64,000 bases of DNA from Kosakonia quasisacchari (GCF_004331415.1 NZ_SJOP01000006.1:174411-238410); one strand, 5' to 3'. Positions 29,586 to 40,708 are shown, counted from the first letter of the stretch. Translations and numbers: made by a program. The notes: generated from the letters alone by a model not told the origin.

Positions 29586-30304
29586 TATTTCACCCTCTCG
29601 AACATTAAGTCCCATACGCCGTGGCCAAGACGATGGCCACGCTGTTCAAATTTGGTTACCGGGCGCGACTCTGGACGCGGCACAAAGTCGTTTGTCGCCG
29701 ACAGGTTTTTGTAACCGTCGATGGACGTCATCACTTCCAGCATATGCTGTGCGTAAGCTTCCCAGTCTGTCGCCATATGAAACACACCGCCCAGCTTGAG
29801 CTTGCTTTTCACCAGTTCAGCAAAGGGTACCTGAACGATGCGGCGTTTATTATGACGTGCTTTATGCCATGGGTCAGGGAAAAAGAGCTGCACCATGTTC
29901 AAAGAATTGTCAGGAATCATCTTGTGCAACACTTCCACCGCGTCGTGGCACATTACGCGCAGGTTTTCGACACCCTCTTCATGTGCGGAGGAGAGGCAAG
30001 CGCCAACACCCGGCGAGTGAACTTCAATGCCGAGGAAATTCTGCTCCGGGCGCATCTTCGCCATTTCAACCAGCGAAGCACCCATGCCAAAACCAATCTC
30101 CAGGGTAACCGGTGACGTGCGGCCAAACAGTGCAGTGAAATCAAGCGGCTGTTCAGTGAACTCAACGCCCATCACCGGCCAGTAATTATCCAGCGCGTGT
30201 TGCTGCCCTTTCGTCAGGCGACCCTGGCGACGGACAAAGCTGCGAATGCGGCGCAACGGGCGGCCGTTTTCATCAAATTCCGGTGAAATGACGTCGTTAT
30301 TCAT
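29585..30304 (-). CDS. trmB: tRNA (guanine-46-N7)-methyltransferase
   Basis: 239 aa, the same length as E. coli TrmB. It forms m7G46 in the tRNA variable loop with SAM. The SAM-binding motif [15 protein letters not shown] is near residues 69-83, and the catalytic/tRNA-contact region [16 protein letters not shown] near residues 140-155. It leads a trmB–yggL–yggN run and is divergent from mutY. Confidence 0.95.
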   Translation of the reverse strand: MNNDVISPEFDENGRPLRRIRSFVRRQGRLTKGQQHALDNYWPVMGVEFTEQPLDFTALFGRTSPVTLEIGFGMGASLVEMAKMRPEQNFLGIEVHSPGVGACLSSAHEEGVENLRVMCHDAVEVLHKMIPDNSLNMVQLFFPDPWHKARHNKRRIVQVPFAELVKSKLKLGGVFHMATDWEAYAQHMLEVMTSIDGYKNLSATNDFVPRPESRPVTKFEQRGHRLGHGVWDLMFERVK

Positions 30305-30446
30305 AAAATGATCTGCTTGTGAGAGTGTTCAGGAAACGGGCATTATCCAAAGTTCATCGCCCGATGCAAGCACCGGAAAGTTCCGGTTTACAGCTCATCG
30401 CCTCTGTGCTGCAATCTTCGCCCCTGATTACGTGATTCTGGTGACC

Positions 30447-31797
<1,351 letters not shown>

Positions 31798-31906
31798 GCC
31801 GCTGTTCACGCGCAATCACTGGTAATGCCGCGAATGCATGGGAAGGCATTGCCAGTGCGCAGAGGACACCGGCGCTAACACACCAACACAATTGCATCCC
31901 GGAATG

Positions 31907-32989
31907 ATGAAAAAATATTTAGCGCTAGCGATTATTGCGCCGTTGCTGATTTCTTGTTCCAGTTCGAATAAAACGGGCGACGATTACAACGAAGCCTGGA
32001 TTAAAGACACCAACGGTTTTGACATCCTGATGGGTCAATTCGCCCATAATATTGAGAACTTATGGGGGTTTAACGAAGTTCTGATCGCAGGCCCAAAGGA
32101 CTACGTTAAATACACCGACCAGTACCAAACCCGCAGCCACATCAACTTCGATGAGGGGACGATCACCGTCGAGACGATCTCCGGTACCGATCCTGCGGCG
32201 CATTTGCGCCAGGCGATTATCAAAACCCTGTTGATGGGCGACGATCCGGGTTCTATCGATCTTTACTCCGATGTTGACGATATTCAGATCTCGAAAGAGC
32301 CGTTCCTGTATGGCCAGGTGCTGGATAACAACGGCGAAGCCATTCGCTGGCAATGGCGCGCAGCGCAGTTTGCGGACTATTTGCTGCAAACGCGGCTGAA
32401 AAGTCGCAGCAATGGTTTACGCATGATCTACAGCGTTACCATTAACCTGGTACCAAACCATCTGGATAAACGCGCGCATAAATACGTCGGTATGGTGCGA
32501 AAAGCGTCGCATAAATATGGCGTTGAAGAGTCGCTGATTCTGGCGATTATGCAAACCGAATCCTCCTTTAACCCGTACGCCGTTAGCCGCTCCGATGCGC
32601 TGGGCTTAATGCAGGTAGTGCAGCACAGCGCCGGTAAAGATGTATTCCGCGCGCAGGGGAAATCTGGTACGCCCGATCGCAGTTATCTCTTTGATCCACA
32701 AAGCAACATTGATACCGGCACCGCCTATCTGGCGATGTTGAATAACGTTTATCTCTCCGGTATTAATAACCCAACATCACGACGCTATGCGGTCATTACC
32801 GCTTATAACGGCGGTGCTGGCAGCGTGTTACGCGTCTTTTCCGCCGATAAAGTGCAGGCGGCTAATATTATCAACACTATGACGCCAGGAGATGTTTATC
32901 AAACCCTGACCACGCGTCACCCCTCGGCGGAATCTCGCCGCTACCTTTACAAAGTTAACGCTGCGCAGAAAACCTATCGTCGCAACTAA
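31907..32989 (+). CDS. mltC: MltC, membrane-bound lytic murein transglycosylase C
   Basis: 360 aa, compared with 359 in E. coli MltC. A lipoprotein signal ends LLISC with Cys16 lipidated, placing it on the outer membrane. The C-terminal SLT domain has the catalytic Glu in [13 protein letters not shown], plus ALGLMQVVQ and YNGGAGSV. It cleaves peptidoglycan glycan strands to 1,6-anhydromuropeptides. Two ATGs are adjacent; the second (31907) matches MKKYLAL of the family. Confidence 0.94.
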   Translation: MKKYLALAIIAPLLISCSSSNKTGDDYNEAWIKDTNGFDILMGQFAHNIENLWGFNEVLIAGPKDYVKYTDQYQTRSHINFDEGTITVETISGTDPAAHLRQAIIKTLLMGDDPGSIDLYSDVDDIQISKEPFLYGQVLDNNGEAIRWQWRAAQFADYLLQTRLKSRSNGLRMIYSVTINLVPNHLDKRAHKYVGMVRKASHKYGVEESLILAIMQTESSFNPYAVSRSDALGLMQVVQHSAGKDVFRAQGKSGTPDRSYLFDPQSNIDTGTAYLAMLNNVYLSGINNPTSRRYAVITAYNGGAGSVLRVFSADKVQAANIINTMTPGDVYQTLTTRHPSAESRRYLYKVNAAQKTYRRN

Positions 32990-32994
32990 TCTGC

Positions 32995-33026
32995 TGCCTC
33001 TTTCGTCTGTACCGACGAAAGAGGCA
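32995..33026 (+). terminator. mltC 3' hairpin
   Basis: Perfect 13-bp stem TGCCTCTTTCGTC / GACGAAAGAGGCA with a 6-base loop. It is followed by TAAGGTATTC, so no proper U tract. Confidence 0.55.
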
Positions 33027-33066
33027 TAAGGTATTCATGTGAGTGATGCAAACGGTTGCGCAGAAT

Positions 33067-33082
33067 TGTGAGATACGTCACC
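33067..33082. promoter_or_regulatory. Upstream CRP site of nupG
   Basis: TGTGA-GATACG-TCACC, one base off consensus. Its centre lies about 91 bp upstream of the predicted nupG transcription start. A weaker CRP-like match (TGTCG-GGCATA-ACAAA, 33119-33134) sits near -40. The pair mirrors the two-CRP layout known for E. coli nupG. Confidence 0.68.
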
Positions 33083-33087
33083 ATATA

Positions 33088-33116
33088 AAAATGCAATCAG
33101 AGGAAGTTTGCATTTT
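33088..33116. promoter_or_regulatory. CytR-type operator of nupG
   Basis: Perfect 9-bp inverted repeat AAAATGCAA / TTGCATTTT separated by 11 bp, containing two octamers close to the CytR half-site GTTGCATT. It lies between the two CRP matches, where CytR binds cooperatively with CRP in E. coli nucleoside promoters. Confidence 0.65.
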
Positions 33117-33150
33117 TATGTCGGGCATAACAAATTCGCCACCCCGTAGA

Positions 33151-33166
33151 TGGTAGAATCCTGACA
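33151..33166. promoter_or_regulatory. DeoR operator overlapping the nupG -10
   Basis: TGGTAGAATCCTGACA matches the DeoR consensus TGTTAGAATACTAACA at 13 of 16 positions. The embedded TAGAAT (33154-33159) is the probable -10, so DeoR would block RNA polymerase directly. Confidence 0.7.
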
Positions 33167-33227
33167 CATAACAAACGCAATTGTGCCCATTCCAACATCT
33201 ATCACTCTCCTTTGTGAGGAAATTAGC

Positions 33228-34481
33228 ATGAATCTTAAGCTGCAGCTGAAAGTCATCATCTTTCTGCAGTTCTGCCTGTGGGGAAGCTGGCTGACTACGC
33301 TTGGCTCTTATATGTTCGTTACCCTTAAATTCCAGGGCGCGGAAATTGGCGCGGTATATAGCTCGCTGGGTATTGCATCACTGCTGATGCCAACGCTGCT
33401 CGGTATCGTTGCGGACAAATGGCTCAGTGCGAAATGGGTTTATGCGCTGTGTCATCTGGTTGGGGCGATTACGCTGTTTATCGCCGCAGGCGTTACCACG
33501 CCTGGCGCAATGTTTATCATCATCCTGCTTAACTCGCTGGCCTACATGCCAACGCTGGGCCTGGTGAACACCATTTCCTACTTCCGCCTGAAATCTGCTG
33601 GCCACGATATCGTGACCGATTTCCCACCGATTCGTATCTGGGGCACTATTGGCTTCATCCTGGCGATGTGGGCGGTGAGCTTCTCCGGTTTCGAACTGAG
33701 CCATATGCAGCTCTACATTGGAGCGGCGTTGTCGCTGGTGCTGAGCCTGTTCTCTCTGACGCTGCCGCATATGCCGGTTGCTAAAAACAAAGAGAAACAG
33801 ACCTGGGTGGAGATGCTGGGCCTGAATGCTTTTGCGCTGTTTAAAAACAAACGCATGGCGATTTTCTTTATCTTCTCGATGCTGCTGGGTGCCGAGCTGC
33901 AGATCACCAATATGTTCGGCAACACTTTCCTGCACAGCTTCGACGCGAACCCGTTATTCGCCAATAGTTTCATCGTCACGCATGCTTCGGTGATGATGTC
34001 GATTTCGCAGATTTCCGAAACCGCGTTTATTCTGGCTATCCCGTTCTTTATGAGCCGTTACGGCATCAAGAACGTGATGATGATCAGTATCATTGCCTGG
34101 GTACTGCGTTTTGGTCTGTTTGCCTATGGCGACCCGACGCCGTTCGGTACGGTGCTGCTGGTTCTGTCGATGATCGTCTACGGTTGCGCATTCGACTTCT
34201 TCAACATTTCCGGTTCGGTATTCGTGGAAAAAGAGGTGAATCCGGCTATCCGCGCCAGCGCGCAGGGTATGTTGCTGATGATGACCAACGGTTTCGGCTG
34301 TATCCTCGGCGGAATGGTGAGCGGCAAAGTGGTTGAGATCTACACCACTGCAGGCATCACCGACTGGAAAACCGTGTGGCTGATTTTCGCCAGTTACTCA
34401 CTGGTGCTGGCCTTCGCCTTCGTGATGCTGTTTAAATATAAACACGTGCGCGAACCGGCAGGCGTAGCGCAGAAAGCCTAA
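33228..34481 (+). CDS. nupG: NupG nucleoside:H+ symporter
   Basis: 417 aa, compared with 418 in E. coli NupG. A major-facilitator nucleoside transporter with about twelve hydrophobic segments; LQFCLWGSWLTTLGSYM in TM1 and PPIRIWGTIGFI are family marks. The start at 33228 (MNLKLQLK) follows GTGAGGAAA. The upstream CRP/CytR/DeoR sites predict induction by nucleosides and catabolite control. In E. coli speC is the next gene; here the citrate cluster intervenes. Confidence 0.95.
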   Translation: MNLKLQLKVIIFLQFCLWGSWLTTLGSYMFVTLKFQGAEIGAVYSSLGIASLLMPTLLGIVADKWLSAKWVYALCHLVGAITLFIAAGVTTPGAMFIIILLNSLAYMPTLGLVNTISYFRLKSAGHDIVTDFPPIRIWGTIGFILAMWAVSFSGFELSHMQLYIGAALSLVLSLFSLTLPHMPVAKNKEKQTWVEMLGLNAFALFKNKRMAIFFIFSMLLGAELQITNMFGNTFLHSFDANPLFANSFIVTHASVMMSISQISETAFILAIPFFMSRYGIKNVMMISIIAWVLRFGLFAYGDPTPFGTVLLVLSMIVYGCAFDFFNISGSVFVEKEVNPAIRASAQGMLLMMTNGFGCILGGMVSGKVVEIYTTAGITDWKTVWLIFASYSLVLAFAFVMLFKYKHVREPAGVAQKA

Positions 34482-34525
34482 GCCCCATCACCGCCTCTCT
34501 GGAGGCGGTTCAAAGATGAAAAAAT

Positions 34526-34553
34526 AAAACCCGGCCTGAATGCCGGGTTTTTT
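34526..34553 (+). terminator. nupG rho-independent terminator
   Basis: AAAACCCGGC-CTGAAT-GCCGGGTTTTTT. A second hairpin (ACCGCCTC/GAGGCGGT, about 34490-34509) lies between it and the stop. The rest of the nupG–citG gap (34554-34726) shows no gene. Confidence 0.9.
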
Positions 34554-34726
34554 ATGGCCATTTGAACACCACTTTCTGGGGCGGTGGTCAGCAACTGGCT
34601 TTGGCTTTATTGTCTTTGGATTTACATCGTTCAGAACAGGCAAAGATTTTTTAGTAAGGCTTTTAATGCGCGCTGCTGAGTCGCAATCAATACCCTCTGC
34701 TATACAGATGATTTTTTATGGACGTT

Positions 34727-35554
34727 TTACAGCCCGGCAAGAACCCAGGCTACCGCCAGCAGATCCGCACTACCGCCGGGGCTTAAACGGCGCGCCATTA
34801 ACGCATCATCCATTTCGCGCAGCGCGTCGCTATCCCAGCCAGATACCAACAATCTCGCCGCATAATCCTGGACGTAGTGCAGTCCTTCAATACCACCGCG
34901 TGATACCAGATTGCTGTCGCGGTTCGCGGCCATCAGGCGCAGCAACGCGTTATGTAACCGCCGCTCCCCGTGCTCCTGGTGCCAGAACGGCAACACCGCG
35001 CGACGCACGGTGATAAACCCCTGCTCTGCTTCACCGCGCGCGCCCGTCAGCCCATACTGGCGAAACTGTTTTTCACCCGCCGTTATAGCCTGTGGGCGAT
35101 CAGACAGTTCACGTGCCACTAAGCCACAGCAGATTTCACTCACCTGCTGGCAAAGCGCGTCAGCGCTAACCATGCGCCCTTGTCCTTGCAAACGTCCGGC
35201 GGCGAAACAGAGCAGGCCAAGAGAAAAAATGCCGCCCTTATGTGTGTTCACGCCCTCTGTCGCCGTGAACATCGCTTGTTCACAGGCAATGCCCATCGGA
35301 CGCAGCAGCCGTAGCTGTTCACTGGCCGGTTTCCGCGCATGGGCTTTTCCCGCCCCGGCAAACACCGTGAACCACGGCGTAATCGCCGCAATACTCTTTA
35401 AGAACAGCGCATGATCCATATCCTGGTGCGAGCCGTTATTCGCTCTGTCCACCAGCCCCGGTTTGGGGGTTAAATCCAGCTCAAGGCGCAGCGCCTGCGC
35501 CGCAAGTTCAGGCACGTCCGCTATGACGGATTTAGTCGCGAGCAAACCAGCCAT
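34727..35554 (-). CDS. citG: CitG, triphosphoribosyl-dephospho-CoA synthase
   Basis: 275 aa, a little shorter than E. coli CitG. It makes the citrate lyase prosthetic-group precursor 2'-(5''-triphosphoribosyl)-3'-dephospho-CoA from ATP and dephospho-CoA. Family motifs: ELDLTPKPGLVDRANNGSHQDMD near residues 25-47, GVNTHKGGIFSLGLL and the C-terminal SPGGSADLLAV. The start at 35552-35554 follows GGAGAGG and lies inside citX, overlapping it by 23 bp. Last gene of the cit operon. Confidence 0.92.
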   Translation of the reverse strand: MAGLLATKSVIADVPELAAQALRLELDLTPKPGLVDRANNGSHQDMDHALFLKSIAAITPWFTVFAGAGKAHARKPASEQLRLLRPMGIACEQAMFTATEGVNTHKGGIFSLGLLCFAAGRLQGQGRMVSADALCQQVSEICCGLVARELSDRPQAITAGEKQFRQYGLTGARGEAEQGFITVRRAVLPFWHQEHGERRLHNALLRLMAANRDSNLVSRGGIEGLHYVQDYAARLLVSGWDSDALREMDDALMARRLSPGGSADLLAVAWVLAGL

Positions 35555-36071
35555 CGATTAACCTCTCCACGCGAGCCACCACATCTTCTACCGAATGGCG
35601 ACGTGAACGCGCACAACCGTGCGCAGGCTCATCACATACCAAGCAGCGGCGGGTATTTAAATCCAGCGAATGTCGCCCAACCTGCCCCTCTTTCGGGCAG
35701 AACACATCGAAATCCCACAGTCTGCCAAGCGGATGAGTCTGTTCCATCTCTACGCATTGCGCTTTGATTTCCACCGCCGGATGCTCCACGCACCACAGCG
35801 CTTCCGCACCGGTTGGCAGCCACAACACCTGTCGGTCCAGCACACACCAGTGGTTTTGCCACAGCAACTGGTCGCATGCCTGTAGCGCCACCCCCATGGT
35901 ATTGCGGTAGCGAATACTGTCTTTTACCGCACCGGGAGTGACCAGCGTCAGCGAAATAACCGGGTGTTGATAGTGAGCGAGCCAGTCAGCCTGACGCGCC
36001 GCGCGGCTATCTTTCGCCGCCAGCAGCGCTTCGAGGCTGACGCCCGCTCTCACGGGCGTCAGTGTGGTCAT
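35532..36071 (-). CDS. citX: CitX, holo-citrate lyase synthase (apo-ACP nucleotidyltransferase)
   Basis: 179 aa. It transfers the prosthetic group made by CitG to the acyl carrier subunit CitD. Conserved family blocks are VSLEALLAAKDSRAARQ at the N terminus, LGRLWDFDVFCPKEGQVGRHSL and the Cys-rich RRCLVCDEPAHGCARSRRH. It is a separate gene, as in E. coli; in some species it is fused to citG. Overlaps citF by 4 bp and citG by 23 bp. Confidence 0.92.
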   Translation of the reverse strand: MTTLTPVRAGVSLEALLAAKDSRAARQADWLAHYQHPVISLTLVTPGAVKDSIRYRNTMGVALQACDQLLWQNHWCVLDRQVLWLPTGAEALWCVEHPAVEIKAQCVEMEQTHPLGRLWDFDVFCPKEGQVGRHSLDLNTRRCLVCDEPAHGCARSRRHSVEDVVARVERLIDGWFARD

Positions 36072-37594
36072 AGATTGTCCTCTTTAACCTGGCGAACAAC
36101 GTCAATCACGCTGCCATCGCGATAGCGGATCACGCCAACAATGCGGTCGGTAAAAGCGATCGGTTTCGGTTCGCCGGTCAGTGAAATCGCACGCTGGTAA
36201 AGCGCTTCGATGTCGACGATTTTCAGGCCTGCTGCCAGCAAACGCTCGCGAATATCCGGGCGCGCCGGGTTAACAGCGATGCCGTGATCGGTGACCAGCA
36301 CGTCGATACTTTCCCCTGGTGTCAGCAACGTAGTGACGCGCTTCACGACGGTAGGAATGCGGCTACGCAGCAAGGGCGCGACAACAATGGTGAGGTTCGC
36401 CGCTGCCGCGACATCACAGTGGCCGCCGGATGCGCCACGCATCACGCCATCAGAACCGGTGATGACGTTAACGTTGAAGTCGACATCGATCTCCAGCGCG
36501 CTGAGGATCACCACATCCAGTTGATCGCAACTTGCAGCTTTACCGCCCGGATTAGCATAAACGTTGGTGGAGATCTCGACATGGTTGGGGTTACGGTGCA
36601 GCGAAGCCGCCGCTTCGCCATCGAAACACTGCGTATCCAGCAGTTTTTCAATCAACCCTTTCTCATGCAGATCCACCAGGCTACCGGTGATGCCGCCTAG
36701 TGCGAAGCGGGCTTTTACGCCGTGGCGCTCCATTTTTTCTTCCATGAAACGCGTCGCCGCGGTCGCTGCTGCGCCGGAGCCGGTCTGCATGGAAAAGCCC
36801 TCTTTAAAATAACCGGAGTGCTCGATCACATCCGCGGCATAACGGGCGATCATTAGCTCTCGCGGATTGCTGGTGACGCGTGCCGCGCCGACGCTGATTT
36901 TCGCCGGATCGCCCACGCTCTCCACCTGCACAATCAGATCCACCTGATCCTGACCAAGACTCGCTGGCATGTTCGGGAATGGCACCAGTTCTTCGGTCAG
37001 CAACACTACTTTTTTAGCAAACTGCGCATCAACCATCGCGTAACCCAGCGAGCCACAGCAGGATTTCCCCTGTGTGCCGTTGGCGTTGCCGAATTCGTCG
37101 CTGCACGGCACGCCAAGAAAAGCGACATCAATATTCAGCTCGCCATCCTGCAACAGCTTCACGCGGCCACCGTGGGAGTGAATTTGAACCGGTTCCGCCA
37201 TCAATCCGTGAGAGATAGCATCCGCCAGCTTGCCGCGCATCCCGGAAGTGTAAATACGCGAAATCACACCGTTCTGAATATGCTCGATCAGTGCATCGTT
37301 GCAGGTCATCAGCGAACTGGAAGCCAGCGTCAGGTTTTTAAAACCCAGCCGCGCCAGCATTGCCACAACGTTGTTAATAACACGATCGCCTTCGCGAAAT
37401 GCGTGGTGGAAAGAGATGGTCATGCCGTCTTTCAGACCGCTGCGGGCAATCGCGTCTTCCAGCGTAGCGCAGAGTTTACGCGTGTGTTTGGTGTTGATAT
37501 CCGCTAGCCACGGTGTCGCCGCGTGAGCGCTATCAAAGGGTTTTAAATCACGCAGATGAGGAAAATTAACGTGAAGAAGCTCGGTTTGATTCAT
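36068..37594 (-). CDS. citF: CitF, citrate lyase alpha subunit (citrate:acetyl-ACP transferase)
   Basis: 508 aa, the usual length. The alpha subunit exchanges the acetyl group on the ACP for citrate. CoA-transferase-like motifs include SFHHAFREGDRVINNV, SHGGRVKLLQDGELNIDVAFLG and GSGAAATAATRFM. The start at 37592-37594 (MNQTELL) has an AAGGA site. The gene lies 10 bp after citE and overlaps citX. Confidence 0.94.
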   Translation of the reverse strand: MNQTELLHVNFPHLRDLKPFDSAHAATPWLADINTKHTRKLCATLEDAIARSGLKDGMTISFHHAFREGDRVINNVVAMLARLGFKNLTLASSSLMTCNDALIEHIQNGVISRIYTSGMRGKLADAISHGLMAEPVQIHSHGGRVKLLQDGELNIDVAFLGVPCSDEFGNANGTQGKSCCGSLGYAMVDAQFAKKVVLLTEELVPFPNMPASLGQDQVDLIVQVESVGDPAKISVGAARVTSNPRELMIARYAADVIEHSGYFKEGFSMQTGSGAAATAATRFMEEKMERHGVKARFALGGITGSLVDLHEKGLIEKLLDTQCFDGEAAASLHRNPNHVEISTNVYANPGGKAASCDQLDVVILSALEIDVDFNVNVITGSDGVMRGASGGHCDVAAAANLTIVVAPLLRSRIPTVVKRVTTLLTPGESIDVLVTDHGIAVNPARPDIRERLLAAGLKIVDIEALYQRAISLTGEPKPIAFTDRIVGVIRYRDGSVIDVVRQVKEDNL

Positions 37595-37604
37595 TGTTCT
37601 GTCC

Positions 37605-38480
37605 TTAACGACGCACGCCGGACGCAGCCGCACGTTCCAGCACCATCTGCGCGTGATTAATAATGGGGGCGTCAATCATTTTGCCGTTCAGCGAAACCAC
37701 GCCCAGGCCGTTGCGCTCGCCCTCTTCCGCCGCTTCGATAACCACTTTCGCGTGATCTACTTCCTGCTGGGTTGGCGCATAGGCGTTATGCAGCAGATCG
37801 ATTTGACGCGGGTTGATCAGCGACTTGCCGTTGAAACCCATTTTGCGCACAAGATCGACTTCGCGCAGGAAACCGGCTTCATCATTTACGTCTGACCACA
37901 CTACGTCGAACGCATCAATCCCGGCGGCGCGCGCAGCGTGCAGGACGGCGCAGCGAGCGTAGAACAGCTCCGTGCCGTCTCCGCGTTCGGTTTGCATATC
38001 CATTACGTAGTCAAACGCGGCCAGCGCGATACCAATTAAGCGCTGCGAGCTGCGCGCAATCGCGACGGCATTAATCACGCCAATCGCCGATTCAATCGCC
38101 GCCATCACGCGAGTCGATCCCACTTCACGTCCGCAAGCCAGTTCAATGCGCTCGAGGTGGCGTTCCAGTTCGTAGATATCTTCTGGGGTATCCGTTTTCG
38201 GCAAGCGCACCACATCGACACCGGCGCGAACCACCGCTTCCAGATCCGGCAGACCAAAAGGTGTGTTCAATGGATTAATACGCACCACGGTTTCCATATC
38301 CTGATACATCGGGTGTTGCAGCGCATGAAACACCAGCAGGCGCGCGGTGTCTTTCTCGCGCAGCGCTACCGCGTCTTCCAGGTCGAACATGATCGAATCC
38401 GGGCGGTAGATAAAGGCAGTGGAGAGCATGGCGGCGTTAGCGCCTGGCAGGAACAGCATACTGCGACGTAGTTTTTTCAC
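37605..38480 (-). CDS. citE: CitE, citrate lyase beta subunit (citryl-ACP lyase)
   Basis: 291 aa. It cleaves citryl-ACP to oxaloacetate and acetyl-ACP. HpcH/HpaI-type TIM-barrel motifs: [31 protein letters not shown] (metal and acid/base residues), [20 protein letters not shown] and [19 protein letters not shown]. The start codon is GTG at 38478-38480, overlapping the citD stop (GTGA), so translation is coupled. The segment [19 protein letters not shown] is of the Klebsiella type and differs from the E. coli form IGIALGAEDYVRNL. Confidence 0.93.
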   Translation of the reverse strand: MKKLRRSMLFLPGANAAMLSTAFIYRPDSIMFDLEDAVALREKDTARLLVFHALQHPMYQDMETVVRINPLNTPFGLPDLEAVVRAGVDVVRLPKTDTPEDIYELERHLERIELACGREVGSTRVMAAIESAIGVINAVAIARSSQRLIGIALAAFDYVMDMQTERGDGTELFYARCAVLHAARAAGIDAFDVVWSDVNDEAGFLREVDLVRKMGFNGKSLINPRQIDLLHNAYAPTQQEVDHAKVVIEAAEEGERNGLGVVSLNGKMIDAPIINHAQMVLERAAASGVRR

Positions 38481-38770
38481 AGCAGTTTCCCCCAGTCGAT
38501 TTCCGTGCCTTCGGCAGCGCGCAGAATAGCGCTTTGCAGACGGGCACGGATAACGCAGTCCAGTGCGCCTTTGTCTTCAATGATGATTAAACCCTGGCGG
38601 ACTTCCATCGCACGCAGCGTGGCATCCACCACCTTGCGGATTTGATCGCCGAACTGCTTCATCACCTCGCTATGGATAACAATATCCAGCTCGCCTTCTG
38701 CGGGGGCGATTTTCACCATCAGGTCGCTGGACTCCATCGTCCCGGCCAGCGCCTCCCTTACAATTTTCAT
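38477..38770 (-). CDS. citD: CitD, citrate lyase acyl carrier (gamma) subunit
   Basis: 97 aa, the usual length. Carries the phosphoribosyl-dephospho-CoA prosthetic group on the conserved serine in [13 protein letters not shown] (Ser14). The C terminus [25 protein letters not shown] is well conserved. An AGGAAAA site precedes the ATG. It sits between citC and citE, overlapping citE by 4 bp. Confidence 0.94.
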   Translation of the reverse strand: MKIVREALAGTMESSDLMVKIAPAEGELDIVIHSEVMKQFGDQIRKVVDATLRAMEVRQGLIIIEDKGALDCVIRARLQSAILRAAEGTEIDWGKLL

Positions 38771-38787
38771 AGTTATTTTCCTGATTT

Positions 38788-39807
38788 TTAAGCGACTTCC
38801 GCGCTGTAATGAGACTCAAGGTGCGCAAAAGTGGTATCCGGTACAATTTCCCGAATACGGGAAAACTGGTGTGTTTTAAGTAAACGACGCACTTCCGAGG
38901 CGGAGATGGCGGTGCCGGTCGCTTTAATGCGCAGAACTTCCACCACCTCGACCGCACCTGCCAGCAACTGATGCATAGTCTGGTTGTACTGGCGGGTGAT
39001 ATCGCAAAACGGCTCGCTGCCGATAAAGCGGTGGGTAATACCCAGCGCCGGGGCAATATGGTTTCGGAAGATGAGCAGGTCGATTTCGCTCCACGCCTGC
39101 TGCACTTTGCCGGTCTCTTTGAGGAAATAGGCCGGAAAGGTAGCGCGGGAAATAATGTACTGAGAGCCTTCGTGAACCGTGACATTTGGTAAGTGCGCCA
39201 CGCCTGCTTTCACCATTTTCAACCGAGCGGAGAAAGGAAAGAACGAGGCGTCTTCACGCACCACAAACAGATGCAACCAGTCGCAGGCCTGTGCAGCCTG
39301 CTCAACCAGATGGCGATGGCCAAGCGTGAAAGGATTGGCGTTCATCACAATGGCACCGATGCGCTTTCCGGCAACGCGGTGCGCCTGCAAAGTGCGGCAG
39401 TAACGCTGAATGCCAGACGGTGTATTTTCCATCAATATTGCGTTGTTGCCGCTCTGGGCCACCGGCCAAAAACCGCTGTGCTGGAAACGCTCCCGATTGC
39501 AAGGGCGCGTGCACAGGAACAGATGAAAATGTCCGCGCGCCAGCGCCAGGTGCTCTACTTCGGCTAACAGTCGTGCGCTAAGGTTTTCACCACGCAACTG
39601 TTCCTCAACCGCTACGCACTTAATGACGTTGGCGGCAAGACCTGCACAACCCACCAGCCGGTTTCCCGACCAGGCTTCAACGAAAGTGGTGATATCGCTG
39701 TCCATTCCTAAACCACTGTCTGCGAGCAACGTGCGGATAGAGGCCAGCCGTTGAGTATTGCCGTTGACTTCCGCAACACGGAAGTCGATGGAGGGTCGTG
39801 CTTGCAT
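38788..39807 (-). CDS. citC: CitC, [citrate (pro-3S)-lyase] ligase
   Basis: 339 aa. Activates citrate lyase by ATP-dependent acetylation of the CitD prosthetic group. An N-terminal GNAT-like domain (CVAVEEQLRGENLSARLL near residues 64-81) precedes a nucleotidyltransferase domain with the HxGH-like motif NANPFTLGHRHLVEQAA near residues 158-174 and the late motif ISASEVRRLL. An AAGGC site precedes the ATG. First lyase-related gene after the FAH gene, 16 bp downstream of it. Confidence 0.93.
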   Translation of the reverse strand: MQARPSIDFRVAEVNGNTQRLASIRTLLADSGLGMDSDITTFVEAWSGNRLVGCAGLAANVIKCVAVEEQLRGENLSARLLAEVEHLALARGHFHLFLCTRPCNRERFQHSGFWPVAQSGNNAILMENTPSGIQRYCRTLQAHRVAGKRIGAIVMNANPFTLGHRHLVEQAAQACDWLHLFVVREDASFFPFSARLKMVKAGVAHLPNVTVHEGSQYIISRATFPAYFLKETGKVQQAWSEIDLLIFRNHIAPALGITHRFIGSEPFCDITRQYNQTMHQLLAGAVEVVEVLRIKATGTAISASEVRRLLKTHQFSRIREIVPDTTFAHLESHYSAEVA

Positions 39808-39823
39808 CGTATTGCCTTCGTCC

Positions 39824-40687
39824 TTAGTGCGCTGCCGTCAGCGCATGGGCTGGCGCATCAATAATCACATTGCTGAGGTGACCGATATTTTCGATCTCCA
39901 CTTCGATGCGATCGCCCGCTTTCATAAACAGCGGCGGATTGCGTTTCTTACCCACGCCGCCCGGTGAGCCGGTGATGATGACGTCGCCCGGTGTCAGGCT
40001 GGTAAAGGTGCTGATGTACTCGATAAGCTCGGCGACTTTGTGGATCATGCTGGCGGTGTTGTCATCCTGCACCATACGACCATTCAACCAAGTGCGGATG
40101 GCGAGCTGATGTGGATCAGGGATCTCATCCGCCGTGGTCATCCATGGGCCAAACGCGCCGGTCTGCCGCCAGTTTTTACCTGCGGTGAACCAGGTGTGCT
40201 GCCAGTCACGCGCGGAGCCATCCATGTAGCAGCTGTAACCTGCGACATGGCTTAACGCTGCGTCACGAGAGATGTTTTCACCGCCTTTACCGATGATCAC
40301 TGCCAGCTCACCTTCGTAGTCGAATTCGCTGGAGTGGCGCGGTTTCAGCACCGGCGCGTTATGCCCGGTTTGCGAATCGGCGAAGCGCACAAACAGCGTC
40401 GGCGCCGGGTTATGTTGATCGAACTCTTTGCGTTTTTCGGCGTAGTTCATGCCGACGCAGAGAATTTTCCCCGGGTTTTCAATAACCGGCAGGAAGTTGA
40501 GATCGTCAAAGCGCAGATCCGTCGCTTCACCGCTCAGCTGTTGCGCCTCACTCAGCGCGTCGGCCGCGAGCAACGATTTCAAATCACCGTAGCGGTCGCC
40601 CAGGCGCTGGCCCAGATTGATGACGCCATCAGCCTTAACGATGCCGTAGCTACGGATCCCCTGATGGACAAAGCTTGCGAGTTTCAT
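39824..40687 (-). CDS. FAH-family protein (fumarylacetoacetase-like), candidate oxaloacetate decarboxylase or tautomerase
   Basis: 287 aa. The FAH C-terminal fold is clear: GKILCVGMNYAEKRKEF (residues 74-90), metal ligands Glu125 and Glu127 in EFDYEGELAV, Asp156 in YMDGSARD, and TSLTPGDVIITGSPGGVG near the end. Some FAHD1-type relatives decarboxylate oxaloacetate and others tautomerise it. It lies in the cit operon between the carrier and citC, 21 bp after the carrier, with an AGGAAC site. Citrate lyase produces oxaloacetate and no oadGAB genes are here, so a role in removing oxaloacetate is a reasonable inference. The substrate is not proven. Confidence 0.8.
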   Translation of the reverse strand: MKLASFVHQGIRSYGIVKADGVINLGQRLGDRYGDLKSLLAADALSEAQQLSGEATDLRFDDLNFLPVIENPGKILCVGMNYAEKRKEFDQHNPAPTLFVRFADSQTGHNAPVLKPRHSSEFDYEGELAVIIGKGGENISRDAALSHVAGYSCYMDGSARDWQHTWFTAGKNWRQTGAFGPWMTTADEIPDPHQLAIRTWLNGRMVQDDNTASMIHKVAELIEYISTFTSLTPGDVIITGSPGGVGKKRNPPLFMKAGDRIEVEIENIGHLSNVIIDAPAHALTAAH

Positions 40688-40708
40688 ATCAGTTCCTGTA
40701 ATGCTTAA

